A DNA stretch of 64,000 nt from contig NZ_JNAS01000002.1 in the NCBI RefSeq assembly GCF_000760115.1, forward strand, positions 310,001-374,000, in the 5' to 3' direction. The notes beneath the pieces are model-generated. The model saw nothing but the letters and a program-made list of their open reading frames with translations, was not told where the DNA came from and did no database searches. The position numbers and the translations under genes are program-made. The first letter of the stretch is position 1, and each line of letters starts with the position of its first letter. This document shows, piece after piece, positions 37,601 through 47,465 of this stretch. The stretch comes from Prochlorococcus marinus str. SB (GTDB lineage Bacteria > Cyanobacteriota > Cyanobacteriia > PCC-6307 > Cyanobiaceae).

Positions 37601-39030
37601 ATAAACCTAGAATACTTTTTTGGCATAGAAAGGATTTAAGAATATTTGATAATCAAGCTTTAATCAAAGCATTTTCATTATCAAATGCTATTACTTCAAC
37701 TTATATATTTGATACAAATTACTCACACGATTTCAATGCGAGTTCAAGAGCTTGGTTTCTAGCAAATTCGCTTCAAGAATTAGGAAATAATTGGAAAAAA
37801 ATGGGTAGTAGATTAGTTATGGAAGAAGGAGATCCGTTATTAATAATTCCTCAATTAGCAAAGAAAATAGATGCTAAATTTGTTTTTTGGAATAGATCAA
37901 TTGAACCTTATGAGATTAATCGCGATTTACAAATAAAAAAAAATTTAAAAGAACAAAATATTAAAGTTATTGAAACTTGGGATCACTTATTAGTAGAACC
38001 TTTAAAAATATTTTCAGGGAATAAAAATCCTTATTCAGTTTATGGACCTTTTTATAAAAACCTTAAATCAAAAATGAATTTATTAGGTTTATATGACCAA
38101 GATAAAGTTGTTTTCCAGTTTAAAGATATAGATAATAAATTTAAGGAAAATAAGACAATAAATTCATCTGATTCTGTTCTAGATAAATTTCTCAAAAATA
38201 TCAAATTTCCTGGTTCGAATATTTGTCCATGTAGACCTGGAGAGAATGCTGCAGAAACATTATTAGAAAGCTTCATTAACGAAAAAATATATTCTTATAA
38301 TTCTGCAAGAGATTTTCCTTCCCATGATGGGACATCATTTCTAAGTGCATCTCTCAGATTCGGCACCATCAGCATTAGAAAAGTGTGGAACGCAACATTA
38401 AATTTAAACTCAGATTTTGCAAATCAAGGAAATTACCTATCAATTGAAACTTGGCAAAAAGAACTTGTTTGGCGTGAATTTTATCAACATTGCTTATTCC
38501 ATTTCCCAGAACTAGAGAAAGGTCCATATAGAAAAAAATGGGATCACTTTCCATGGCAAAACAATAATGAATGGTTTCAGCATTGGAGCAACGGAGAGAC
38601 CGGAGTACCTATAGTTGATGCTGCAATGCGTCAACTAAATAGTACTGGCTGGATGCATAACAGATGTCGTATGATAGTGGCTTCATTTCTGGTAAAAGAT
38701 CTTATATGCAATTGGCAAATGGGCGAGAAAAAATTTATGGAGACTTTGGTTGATGGAGACTTAGCTGCAAATAATGGGGGATGGCAGTGGAGCGCCAGTA
38801 GCGGTATGGATCCAAAACCACTTAGAATTTTTAATCCATATACCCAAGCAAAAAAATTTGATCCTATTTGCGAATATATAAAATATTGGATTCCTGAATT
38901 ATCTAAAGTGTCAAATGCAGAATTATTAAATGGGGAGATATCTAATTTAGAAAAAAATAATTATTCAAGTCCTATCGTCAATCACAACATACAACAAAGA
39001 TTATTTAAATCACTTTATGCTGAAATTTGA
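37597..39030 (+). CDS. phrB: Deoxyribodipyrimidine photolyase (cryptochrome/photolyase family)
   Basis: The 477-residue class I photolyase has an N-terminal antenna-binding domain (RILFWHRKDLRIFDNQALI) and a C-terminal FAD-binding domain with the signatures TSFLSASLRFGTISIRKVW, WREFYQHCLFHFP, TGWMHNRCRMIVASFLVKDL, GDLAANNGGWQWSASSGMDP and FNPYTQAKKFDP. It repairs UV-induced pyrimidine dimers using blue light, useful for a surface-ocean phototroph. It ends by overlapping the convergent aminotransferase gene by 16 bases. A cryptochrome role is less likely given the repair motifs. Confidence 0.95.
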   Translation: MNKPRILFWHRKDLRIFDNQALIKAFSLSNAITSTYIFDTNYSHDFNASSRAWFLANSLQELGNNWKKMGSRLVMEEGDPLLIIPQLAKKIDAKFVFWNRSIEPYEINRDLQIKKNLKEQNIKVIETWDHLLVEPLKIFSGNKNPYSVYGPFYKNLKSKMNLLGLYDQDKVVFQFKDIDNKFKENKTINSSDSVLDKFLKNIKFPGSNICPCRPGENAAETLLESFINEKIYSYNSARDFPSHDGTSFLSASLRFGTISIRKVWNATLNLNSDFANQGNYLSIETWQKELVWREFYQHCLFHFPELEKGPYRKKWDHFPWQNNNEWFQHWSNGETGVPIVDAAMRQLNSTGWMHNRCRMIVASFLVKDLICNWQMGEKKFMETLVDGDLAANNGGWQWSASSGMDPKPLRIFNPYTQAKKFDPICEYIKYWIPELSKVSNAELLNGEISNLEKNNYSSPIVNHNIQQRLFKSLYAEI

Positions 39031-40220
39031 ATTTCTTCTATACAATTCTTTAAAACTTTATTTAAATTTTCTGCTACATAAACTTGCTCTTCATAAGAAA
39101 TTTCAGGAAACATTGGAAGACTAAGAACTTCTGTACAAATTCTTTCGGTGTTAATGAGTTTTGTTCTAGAAAATTTTTTATTTTTGTAAGCTATTTGCGC
39201 GTGTATTGGAATTGGATAATAAATTATTGAATTAATACCTTTTTCAAAAAGTTGTTGTTTTACCAAATTCCTTAAGGAATAGTATTTTTTGCAATCAGTA
39301 TCAAATAAATTTGAAAAATCTTGATTTAAAAAATATTTATCGTTTCTTAATTTGATGACAAATTGATTCCAAGAATGAGAAATTGAATCAGAGCTAATTT
39401 TTGGAAAACTAATAAATGGATTTTTTTCTAATAAATCAAGGTAATTATTAGCAATTTTTTGGCGATTATTAATCCACTTAGAAATATATTTAACTTTAAT
39501 GTTTAATATGGCAGCCTGAATGGTATCAAGTCTGCTGTTATATCCAATTTGGGTATGATGATATCTTATTGGGCTACCATGAACAGCCAGTTCTCTAATT
39601 TTTTTTGCAATCTTCTGATCAGAAGTCGTTACTGCTCCACCATCTCCAGCAGCTCCTAAATTTTTAGTAGGGAAAAAGCTAAAACAGCCTATATCACCAA
39701 TACTACCAACTTTGGAATTTTCCCACATTGTGCATGTTGCCTGAGCACAATCTTCGATTACTTTTAAGTCATATTTCTTGGCCAAAGATTTTATTAAGGT
39801 CATATTCACTGCATTACCAAATAGATGCACTGGCATAATTGCCTTGGTATTAGAATTTATTTCTTGTTCTATTAGTTCAGTATTAATGAGATAAGTTTCT
39901 GGATCTATATCTACCAAAACAGGATTAGCACCAACTGCACTAATAGCCTCTGCAGTTGCAAAAAAGCTAAAAGATGAGGTAATAACTTCATCACCCACAC
40001 CAATATCTAATGCGCGCAAAGCTAATACTAAAGCATCAGTTCCGCTATTACATCCAATAGTATTTTCAACACCAATTAAATTTGAAAAACTCTCCTCAAA
40101 TTTGGCAATTTCTTGTCCTCCAATATACTGGCCCCCTTTTAAAACTTTAGAAACCTCACTCTCAATTTCTGAGCCAATTTCGTGGTATTGCCTATTTAAA
40201 GTAAATGGAGGTATCTGCAT
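39015..40220 (-). CDS. DegT/DnrJ/EryC1/StrS-family aminotransferase
   Basis: The 401-residue PLP enzyme has the GCNSGTDALVLALRAL motif, AIMPVHLFGNAVNMT, VIEDCAQATCTMW and the Schiff-base lysine in SFFPTKNLGAAGDGGAV. Family members transaminate nucleotide-linked keto sugars for surface polysaccharides. The actual product is unknown. It has no sugar-nucleotide neighbour immediately beside it; a Gfo/Idh oxidoreductase lies 10 kb away. It overlaps phr at the 3' end. Confidence 0.92.
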   Translation of the reverse strand: MQIPPFTLNRQYHEIGSEIESEVSKVLKGGQYIGGQEIAKFEESFSNLIGVENTIGCNSGTDALVLALRALDIGVGDEVITSSFSFFATAEAISAVGANPVLVDIDPETYLINTELIEQEINSNTKAIMPVHLFGNAVNMTLIKSLAKKYDLKVIEDCAQATCTMWENSKVGSIGDIGCFSFFPTKNLGAAGDGGAVTTSDQKIAKKIRELAVHGSPIRYHHTQIGYNSRLDTIQAAILNIKVKYISKWINNRQKIANNYLDLLEKNPFISFPKISSDSISHSWNQFVIKLRNDKYFLNQDFSNLFDTDCKKYYSLRNLVKQQLFEKGINSIIYYPIPIHAQIAYKNKKFSRTKLINTERICTEVLSLPMFPEISYEEQVYVAENLNKVLKNCIEEIQISA

Positions 40221-40273
40221 AGTAAATATATTAACCCTAAACCATATTTCTATGGGTAAAAAAAATTTTTAAT

Positions 40274-40867
40274 TCATTTAAACCAACTTGGTTCTTTACC
40301 AGGAGTCCATTTTATATTGCAACCTAAAGAAGGCATCTGATTTGAAGGATAAGAATTATCTTGATTCAAATCTTTTACAGCAGAGCGCAAATCTTTTCCA
40401 GATAGAGGGATATTATTACCTGGTCTACTATCGTCTAATTGGCCATGATAATACAATAAAAAATCACCATCTCCTTCATTTGAAAAAAGATAAAAATCTG
40501 GAGTACAAGCCGCTTTTAATTTCTTAGCAAAATTTTGATTTTCATCATATAGATAAGGAAAACTCCATCCCTGTGTTTGTGCTTGTAATCTCAAATTTTT
40601 AGGAGAATCTGAAGGATGAGTGACAATATCATTACTAGAAATTGCAACTGTTTGAACTGTATTTTCAATTTCTTTACTTAAGATGAAAATTTGATTCTCA
40701 ATATATTTAACAAATGGGCAATGGGCACAAATAAACATTAAAAGTAAATGCCGATTATCTAGATTATGTGAATTAAAATATTCATTTTTTGAAGAATTAG
40801 CATTTAACATTTCGAAATTCGGTAATTGAAAACCTAATTCCAAAACCATAGAATTTGTTCTTACCAT
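40274..40867 (-). CDS. Thioredoxin-fold redoxin (AhpC/TSA-like)
   Basis: I start it at the ATG giving MVRTNSMVLELGFQLPNFEM (197 residues); the frame runs 20 residues further up, but that part looks untranslated. It has a thioredoxin-fold pattern with a CxxC site, MFICAHCPFVKYIENQIFIL, the SNDIVTHPSDSP loop and AACTPDFYLF (cis-Pro segment). Such proteins often act as thiol-disulfide reductases or peroxiredoxin-like proteins. No signal peptide. Specific function unknown. Confidence 0.85.
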   Translation of the reverse strand: MVRTNSMVLELGFQLPNFEMLNANSSKNEYFNSHNLDNRHLLLMFICAHCPFVKYIENQIFILSKEIENTVQTVAISSNDIVTHPSDSPKNLRLQAQTQGWSFPYLYDENQNFAKKLKAACTPDFYLFSNEGDGDFLLYYHGQLDDSRPGNNIPLSGKDLRSAVKDLNQDNSYPSNQMPSLGCNIKWTPGKEPSWFK

Positions 40868-40972
40868 GTTCAAGTTAAAAATTCTTTGATATTTGAAAAT
40901 TATTGTATATTTTGCAGTAATCCGCAAAGATAGGTACTTTTATATAGGAGAATAATAGAAATAATAAACAAA

Positions 40973-41755
40973 ATGCTTCTAAATCTAACTGGCAAAAAAA
41001 TTCTTGTTACGGGAATTGCCAACAATCGTTCAATAGCATGGGGTATCGCTCAACAACTTTCAAAAGCTGGCGCAGAACTTGGAATCACATATTTGCCTGA
41101 TGATAAGGGAAGATTCGAGTCTAAAGTTAGAGAACTAACTGAACCTTTAAACCCATCGTTATTTTTGCCTCTTGATGTTCAAAATCCAGCTCAAATTGAA
41201 GAAATCTTTAAAAATATAAAAGACAATTGGGGCCATATTGACGGATTGGTTCACTGCCTAGCATTTGCAGGACGCGATGAATTAATTGGAGATTATAGTG
41301 CTACCACTTCAGAGGGTTTTGATAGGGCTCTTAATATAAGTGCTTATTCGTTAGCACCTTTATGTAAAGCAGCAAAACCACTTTTTAGTGATGGCGCAGG
41401 AGTTGTCTCATTAACTTATTTAGGTTCAGAAAGAGCGATTCCTAACTATAACGTGATGGGAGTTGCTAAAGCAGCTTTAGAAGCTTCAGTAAGATATCTT
41501 TCTGCTGAACTTGGTCCCGAAAAACAAGTCAGAGTTAACGCAATAAGTGCTGGGCCTATAAGAACACTTGCGAGTTCTGCTATAGGTGGCATTTTAGATA
41601 TGATTCACAATGTTGAAGAAAAGGCTCCTTTACGCAGAACAGTCACTCAAACAGAAGTAGGTAATACAGCTGCTTTTTTATTAAGTGATCTCTCTAGCGG
41701 CATTTCAGGCCAAACAATTTATGTTGATGCGGGTTACTGCATTAATGGAATGTAA
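40973..41755 (+). CDS. fabI: Enoyl-[acyl-carrier-protein] reductase (NADH)
   Basis: A 260-residue FabI of the short-chain dehydrogenase fold: [20 protein letters not shown] for NAD binding, [23 protein letters not shown], and the catalytic Tyr-x6-Lys in [19 protein letters not shown]. It catalyses the last reduction of each fatty-acid elongation cycle. It is followed by hisB 20 bases later. The start ATG 40973 lacks a strong Shine-Dalgarno. Confidence 0.96.
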   Translation: MLLNLTGKKILVTGIANNRSIAWGIAQQLSKAGAELGITYLPDDKGRFESKVRELTEPLNPSLFLPLDVQNPAQIEEIFKNIKDNWGHIDGLVHCLAFAGRDELIGDYSATTSEGFDRALNISAYSLAPLCKAAKPLFSDGAGVVSLTYLGSERAIPNYNVMGVAKAALEASVRYLSAELGPEKQVRVNAISAGPIRTLASSAIGGILDMIHNVEEKAPLRRTVTQTEVGNTAAFLLSDLSSGISGQTIYVDAGYCINGM

Positions 41756-41775
41756 ACAAAGTTTTTTGCATAAAA

Positions 41776-42381
41776 ATGTCATCTCTAAGGCAATTTGAAA
41801 TAAAAAGAAAAACGAATGAAACAGATATTTCTGTATTTATAAACTTAGATGGAAATGGAATTTCTGAGATTGATACCGGGATACCATTCTTAGATCATAT
41901 GCTTCATCAAATATCCAGTCATGGTTTGTTCGATTTAAAAATAAAAGCAATTGGAGATACCCATATTGATGATCATCATACAAATGAAGATGTAGGAATC
42001 GCATTAGGCAAAGCATTTTCAAAAGCCTTGGGGGAAAGAAAAGGAATAAGCAGATTTGGACATTTCTTTGCTCCATTAGATGAAGCATTAGTTCAAGTCA
42101 CTTTAGACTGCTCTGGTAGACCACATCTATCTTATGATCTTCAATTAAAAGCCCCTAGAATAGGAAATTATGATACTGAACTAGTAAGAGAGTTTTTTAT
42201 TGCCTTTGTAAATAACAGCGGTATTACTCTGCATATTAATCAAATACGTGGCAGTAATTCACATCATATAGTTGAGGCGTGCTTTAAAGCATTTTCAAGA
42301 GCAATGAGAATGGCTACCGAAATAGATCAAAGAAGATCTGATTCAATTCCAAGCAGTAAAGGAATGCTGGAAAATCAATAA
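41776..42381 (+). CDS. hisB: Imidazoleglycerol-phosphate dehydratase
   Basis: The 201-residue protein has the metal-binding His motifs of [43 protein letters not shown], and [19 protein letters not shown]. It performs the sixth step of histidine synthesis. It is monofunctional (no HisB phosphatase domain), as in cyanobacteria. Its neighbour fabI is often next to it in this group. Confidence 0.98.
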   Translation: MSSLRQFEIKRKTNETDISVFINLDGNGISEIDTGIPFLDHMLHQISSHGLFDLKIKAIGDTHIDDHHTNEDVGIALGKAFSKALGERKGISRFGHFFAPLDEALVQVTLDCSGRPHLSYDLQLKAPRIGNYDTELVREFFIAFVNNSGITLHINQIRGSNSHHIVEACFKAFSRAMRMATEIDQRRSDSIPSSKGMLENQ

Positions 42382-42453
42382 AATAGGAATTTTTTCGAAT
42401 CATCCACAATTCAGTTGATTTTTGGAGAAGATAGATGAAGTGATTATTTTGTT

Positions 42454-43938
42454 GTGACTAATTTACAAGATAAAAAAATTGACAAATTTAAAATTTTTAA
42501 TAAAGAAGATTGGTCAAGTGCTTATCAAAATGTAGAAAAGGAGTTAACTAAAGAACCTCTAACAATTAGCAAAGGTAATAATATTAAAAATTTAAATGGA
42601 ACATTATTAAGAAATGGACCAGGAATATTAGAGAGAGGTGGACAATGGGTGCATCATCCATTTGATGGTGATGGAATGATAACATCCATAAAATTCGAAA
42701 ATGGTCAGCCGTTCTTAACAAATAGATTTGTTAAAACTAAAGGCTATTTGGAAGAAGAAAAAATAGATAAATTTATTTATAGAGGTGTTTTTGGAACACA
42801 AAAAAAGGGAGGAATTTTAAATAATGCATTAGATCTAAAATTCAAGAATATCGCTAATACACATGTCATTAAATTAGGAGATGAAATTCTCGCATTATGG
42901 GAAGCAGCAGGTCCACATGCAATGGATCCTGATAGTCTTGACACTATTGGTTTAACAACATTAAAAGGTGTACTCAAGCCTAACGAAGCATTCAGTGCTC
43001 ATCCCAAAACAGACCTAAACTCAAATGCATCTTCAGAACTTTTAGTTACTTTTGGAGTACAAACCGGGCCAAAAAGTACCATTAGATTAATGGAATTTGA
43101 TAATACTGGTACAAATTCTGGAGAGCTAATTTTTGATCGAAAAGATACCTTTAATGGCTTTGCATTCCTTCATGATTTCGCAATCACAACTAATTGGGCA
43201 ATATTTTTACAGAATGCTATTGATTTCAATCCTCTTCCATTTGTGATGGGTCAAAGAGGTGCAGCACAATGTTTAAAGTCAAACCCAAATAAAAAGGCAA
43301 AGTTTTTTATCATCCCCAGAGAAAGTGGATTATTTAGGGGACAGCCTCCTTTAACAATAGATGCTCCAGAAGGATTCGTTTTTCATCATGTAAATGCATT
43401 TGAAAAAGATTCCAAAATCGTATTAGATAGTATTTTTTATGATGATTTCCCATCAGTTGGTCCAGACGAGAATTTTAGGGATATTGACTTTGAAAAATAT
43501 CCAGAAGGAAAACTAAAAAGATCAATTATCGATCTAAAGACAAAAACTTGTGAACTTGAAACTTTCAGTGAACAATGTTGCGAATTTGCTGTTGTTAATC
43601 CTAAAAACTTAGGATTAAAAGCAACTTTTAGTTGGATGGCAAGCACATCTCAAAAGCTCGGGAACGCTCCACTTCAAGCGATAAAAAAAATAAATTTAAC
43701 TTCTAAGGAAGAGATTTCTTGGTCAGCAGGGCCAAGTGGATTTGTTAGTGAACCAATTATGGTTCCATCAGAAAACTCTTCAACAGAAGATGAGGGATTT
43801 TTATTTATACTTATATGGAATGGAGAAAGAAGAGGAAGCGATTTAGTGATATTAGACGCAAAAGACTTAAAAGAATTAGCTGTTTATGAATTACCCATTT
43901 CAATCCCTCATGGCCTTCATGGATCTTGGGTTAATTGA
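42454..43938 (+). CDS. Carotenoid cleavage oxygenase (apocarotenoid/RPE65-like)
   Basis: The 494-residue protein is a seven-bladed propeller with the four iron-ligand His segments recognisable as SAHPKTD, AFLHDFAIT, FHHVNAF and SIPHGLHGSWV near the C-terminus. The N-terminus LNGTLLRNGPGILERGG and HPFDGDGMITSI are family motifs. It cleaves a carotenoid or apocarotenoid double bond, giving retinal or another apocarotenoid. The start is GTG 42454. Substrate cannot be told. No rhodopsin gene is seen in this window. Confidence 0.92.
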   Translation: MTNLQDKKIDKFKIFNKEDWSSAYQNVEKELTKEPLTISKGNNIKNLNGTLLRNGPGILERGGQWVHHPFDGDGMITSIKFENGQPFLTNRFVKTKGYLEEEKIDKFIYRGVFGTQKKGGILNNALDLKFKNIANTHVIKLGDEILALWEAAGPHAMDPDSLDTIGLTTLKGVLKPNEAFSAHPKTDLNSNASSELLVTFGVQTGPKSTIRLMEFDNTGTNSGELIFDRKDTFNGFAFLHDFAITTNWAIFLQNAIDFNPLPFVMGQRGAAQCLKSNPNKKAKFFIIPRESGLFRGQPPLTIDAPEGFVFHHVNAFEKDSKIVLDSIFYDDFPSVGPDENFRDIDFEKYPEGKLKRSIIDLKTKTCELETFSEQCCEFAVVNPKNLGLKATFSWMASTSQKLGNAPLQAIKKINLTSKEEISWSAGPSGFVSEPIMVPSENSSTEDEGFLFILIWNGERRGSDLVILDAKDLKELAVYELPISIPHGLHGSWVN

Positions 43939-43940
43939 AT

Positions 43941-44519
43941 TTATGAAAAAATTTCAATTAAATCTGGAATAATTTTTTTTAATGCTTTACCTCTATGACT
44001 ACAAGAGTCTTTAATATCATTATTCATTTCTGCGAAAGTTAATCTGGTAGAACTCTCCTCAAAAATTGGGTCATACCCAAAACCACTTTTTCCTCTGGGG
44101 TTCAAAATTATATTGCCATGACATTTGGCCTCAGATTCAATAATCACTTCACCATTTGGGGAACAAACACAAATATTAGCAATAAAGAAAGCACTTCTAT
44201 TTTGAACACCATCAAGTTCTCTTAAAACTCGTTCAATTCTCTTCTGATCATTTTCTGCATATCTAGATGAGTAAATGCCAGGCTTACCACCTAGTGCTTC
44301 AATACAAATTCCTGAATCATCTGCTATTGAAAAATTATTCGTTTTTCTCGAAACTTCACTCGCTTTTTTAATTGCATTATCTCTAAATGTCAGTCCATCC
44401 TCTTCAACTTCTAATGATTCTGGCTGGAGTAACAATTTACAATTAACTCCAGCAAGCAATTTCTTATATTCTTCAATTTTACCTTTATTCTTACTCGCTA
44501 AATATAAATTTTTCATCAT
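43941..44519 (-). CDS. rdgB: XTP/dITP diphosphatase (RdgB/HAM1)
   Basis: I start it at the ATG ATG pair ending at 44519, giving MMKNLYLASKNKGKIEEYKK; a longer frame extends 12 residues back into the mutase gene. Family motifs: FRDNAIKKASEVSR, FSIADDSGICIEALGG, PGIYSSRYA, GKSGFGYDPIFE and HRGKALKKI. It removes non-canonical purine nucleotides. The start overlaps the stop of the upstream phosphohexomutase by one base (TAATG), so the pair is translationally coupled. Confidence 0.95.
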   Translation of the reverse strand: MMKNLYLASKNKGKIEEYKKLLAGVNCKLLLQPESLEVEEDGLTFRDNAIKKASEVSRKTNNFSIADDSGICIEALGGKPGIYSSRYAENDQKRIERVLRELDGVQNRSAFFIANICVCSPNGEVIIESEAKCHGNIILNPRGKSGFGYDPIFEESSTRLTFAEMNNDIKDSCSHRGKALKKIIPDLIEIFS

Positions 44520-45973
44520 TATTTTCCTGCCAAATTTATAAATTCTTGACCCCACTCTAATACCTCAATTAGATAAGATTCTTTTGGTGCTTCACAATAT
44601 AACCTTAAAAGAGGTTCCGTTCCTGAAAACCTAAAAAGAAGCCAAAAATTATTATCAATTCTCAACTTTATTCCATCGATTTTTGAGATACTTTTTAACT
44701 TGTGATTATTAACATTCTCAGGAATATTATCTAGGATAAATTCTTTTACATTATTTTTTTCTGACTGATTTGGAAATTTAATATCAATTCTTTTATAAAA
44801 ACTTGGCCCAAAATCTTCTTGAATTTCATCTAAGGTTTCACATAAATATTGAGATTTTTCAGCAATTCCATTTAATAAAACCATCGCTGCATATAGAGCA
44901 TCTCTTTCAGGCATAAAGTCACCAAAACCAACTCCCCCAGATTCCTCTCCTCCAATAAATATTTTTTCTTTAATCATTTTTTCAGCAATATATTTAAAGC
45001 CAACTGGAAGTTCAAAAACATCTCTATTTTGACTCTCTGATATATTTTTAATAATATCTGAACCACTAACAGTCTTTAAAACTGGATAAGAATTATTTTT
45101 AATTTCGCCTAAATAGCTAATAAAGTATGGGAGTAAATCTTGAGTACTAGAGTATCTTCCTTTTTCATCAATTGCCGCAATTCTATCACCATCACCATCA
45201 AATATAATTCCTAAAGTTTTCACTTCATTTGTTGAATTTTTCACTAGTGTTTGTTTTAGATCATCTGCATAATTCAAAAGAGGTTCAGGAGGTTTTCCTC
45301 CAAAAAAAGGATCAGCATCTTTCCTGATTTCTGAAATAACTTCTAAATCATTAGAAGCAAAAATCTCAGCCATACAATTTGCAGCTGAACCATGCATAGA
45401 ATCTACAAAAATTCTCAATTTCATTTTTTTTAATCTCTTGGAAATATAATCAATATCAAAAAGGGATTTAATTCTATCTAAGTGAAATTTCTTAATATCT
45501 ACTAATTGATTAATACCATCTATTTTTTCAATTGAATTTCCAAGCATTAATCTTTTTTCAACTTCACTTGTAAAAGATTCGTCAACAGAACATCCATTAA
45601 AGCTCTTTATTTTCAGACCTAGCCAATTATATGGATTATGACTTGCTGTAATTACTAACGCTCCAAGACAACCGACTTCTTTGGCAAAGAAACTACAAGA
45701 GGGTGTTGTAACAAAGCTATCAGATAAGATCGGTTCGAAACCACATCCTCTGACAAAAGGCACTATTTGCTTGGCGAATTCACAAGCCATAAATCTACGA
45801 TCATATCCAATAATAATTTTCTTTGAATTAACTTCTTTATAGTATTGATAATTCAACTCCTGACATGCAGCGACGACAACTCTTGAAAGATTTGACAGGT
45901 TAAAGTCAAAACCAATAATTCCTCTCCAACCATCAGTTCCAAATTTTATCTTATCTAATTGATCAGCTCTCAA
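44519..45973 (-). CDS. Phosphoglucomutase/phosphomannomutase (alpha-D-phosphohexomutase)
   Basis: The 484-residue protein has the substrate/metal motifs in order: KFGTDGWRGIIG, active serine in VITASHNPYNWLG, metal loop IIFDGDGDRIAAI, sugar loop IGGEESGGVG and phosphate loop FRFSGTEPLLRLY. It interconverts hexose 1- and 6-phosphates, linking glycogen and sugar nucleotide metabolism. Which hexose is used needs assay. It is coupled to rdgB downstream. Confidence 0.94.
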   Translation of the reverse strand: MRADQLDKIKFGTDGWRGIIGFDFNLSNLSRVVVAACQELNYQYYKEVNSKKIIIGYDRRFMACEFAKQIVPFVRGCGFEPILSDSFVTTPSCSFFAKEVGCLGALVITASHNPYNWLGLKIKSFNGCSVDESFTSEVEKRLMLGNSIEKIDGINQLVDIKKFHLDRIKSLFDIDYISKRLKKMKLRIFVDSMHGSAANCMAEIFASNDLEVISEIRKDADPFFGGKPPEPLLNYADDLKQTLVKNSTNEVKTLGIIFDGDGDRIAAIDEKGRYSSTQDLLPYFISYLGEIKNNSYPVLKTVSGSDIIKNISESQNRDVFELPVGFKYIAEKMIKEKIFIGGEESGGVGFGDFMPERDALYAAMVLLNGIAEKSQYLCETLDEIQEDFGPSFYKRIDIKFPNQSEKNNVKEFILDNIPENVNNHKLKSISKIDGIKLRIDNNFWLLFRFSGTEPLLRLYCEAPKESYLIEVLEWGQEFINLAGK

Positions 45974-46046
45974 ATTTCCTTGATTTCTTTTAATTATCTA
46001 TACTAATTTATATGAGTAAATTTTAAAACCTCCCTTAAAAAATAAT

Positions 46047-47465
46047 TTGAATTCTCTTCATTTAAAAAGTTTTACAAGATGCAAAAGAAAGGCATGGCTA
46101 GATTTTAAGGGTAAAAAATCTTATGAAGTTTGGTCTCCCCATAAAGCTATAGATAAAATTAATCAGTTCCAAATTTTCTTTGAATTTTGTAATGGTGAAA
46201 TATATACAGGATTAAAAGCCTGTGAAAATGGTTATCAAGGGGTAATTGGATTAAAAATCAAAGGGAATCTTTTCCAAAATATTAACGCAGAGATACTTCC
46301 ACAATTTCTTTTAAAGACTAAAGGTAAGAGTAAATGGGGACAATATAAATATTTACCTGCTGTTTATAAGTTAGGCCACAAAACAACTAAAGAACATTTA
46401 TTTGACTTAGCTTTTTGTTCTATGCTTTTGGAATCTTTTCAAGAATCTAAAATTGAGAAAGGATTAGTAATTTCAACTTTTTATAAAAAAGTTAAAGTTG
46501 AAGAAATTTATTTAAATAAAAAATTAAGAAAAAAAGTTTTAGATGTTTTATTAAATTTGAATGAATGCTTGGAGGGATCCATACCAGAAATAACTCAAGA
46601 TAGAAAAAAATGTACTATTTGTTCCTGGCAAAAATTTTGTGACAAAGAAGCAAAAGAAAAAGGATATCTAACAGATATAGATGGAATAGGGTCCAAAACG
46701 GCCTCGTTACTCAAAGCAAACGGAATAACTAATACCCAAATATTAGCTTCGTATAGCGAAAAACAACTTGGAGAGAAATTATCTAAATTTAAAGATCAGA
46801 AGTATGAAAAAGCATCCATATTTGTAAAGCAAGCACAAGCATATATTTCAGGAGAACCATATTTCATTTCTAATAAAAATAATACGGAAGATCTATTAGA
46901 GAAAATATGTTCGGGATTTTATATATTTGATATTGAGTCAAATCCAGATGAAAAGCATGATTTTTTATATGGATTTTTAAAAGTAGATAATTTGTCTATT
47001 AAAAAAGAAAATCTTATTTATGAACCAATCTTAAATCTTAAAAATAATAAAGGAGAATCTTACGGGCAAATTATTGAAATACTTTTTTCACGCAAGGAAT
47101 GGCCAGTTTTGCATTACGGAGAAACTGAAAAAATATCAATAATTAATATTGCTAAAGAACTAAATTTTAGTTTTGAAGAAATTGATTCACTTTCCTCGAG
47201 ATTTATTGATTTACATACCTTAATAAGAAAGTCTTGTATATTACCACTAAAAAACTATGGCTTAAAAACTGTTTCTAATTGGCTTGGATTTGAATGGGCG
47301 CAGAAAAATGTAAGTGGCTCGAAAGCACTTTATTGGTGGATTCAATATCAAATTACAGAAAACCAAATATTTTTAAAGAAAATTATCCAATATAACAAAG
47401 ATGATTGTTTTGCTACTCTACAAATTGCAGAATATTTAATCAAAAATCGATTAAAGAAAAATTGA
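46047..47465 (+). CDS. TM0106-family RecB-like nuclease with RNase H-like domain
   Basis: The 472-residue protein appears to have three parts. An N-terminal RecB/Cas4-like nuclease region holds a candidate 4Fe-4S set: Cys12 (FTRCKRKAWLDF), then Cys189, Cys192 and Cys198 (KKCTICSWQKFC). A helix-hairpin-helix-like segment follows (TDIDGIGSKTASLLKANGI, about 209-227). A C-terminal DEDD/RNase H-like domain has Asp295/Glu297 (FYIFDIESNP) and YNKDDCFATLQI. Nucleic-acid cleavage or DNA repair is likely; the pathway is unknown. Start codon TTG 46047. It overlaps convergent ygfZ by 15 bases. No CRISPR is seen. Confidence 0.85.
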   Translation: MNSLHLKSFTRCKRKAWLDFKGKKSYEVWSPHKAIDKINQFQIFFEFCNGEIYTGLKACENGYQGVIGLKIKGNLFQNINAEILPQFLLKTKGKSKWGQYKYLPAVYKLGHKTTKEHLFDLAFCSMLLESFQESKIEKGLVISTFYKKVKVEEIYLNKKLRKKVLDVLLNLNECLEGSIPEITQDRKKCTICSWQKFCDKEAKEKGYLTDIDGIGSKTASLLKANGITNTQILASYSEKQLGEKLSKFKDQKYEKASIFVKQAQAYISGEPYFISNKNNTEDLLEKICSGFYIFDIESNPDEKHDFLYGFLKVDNLSIKKENLIYEPILNLKNNKGESYGQIIEILFSRKEWPVLHYGETEKISIINIAKELNFSFEEIDSLSSRFIDLHTLIRKSCILPLKNYGLKTVSNWLGFEWAQKNVSGSKALYWWIQYQITENQIFLKKIIQYNKDDCFATLQIAEYLIKNRLKKN

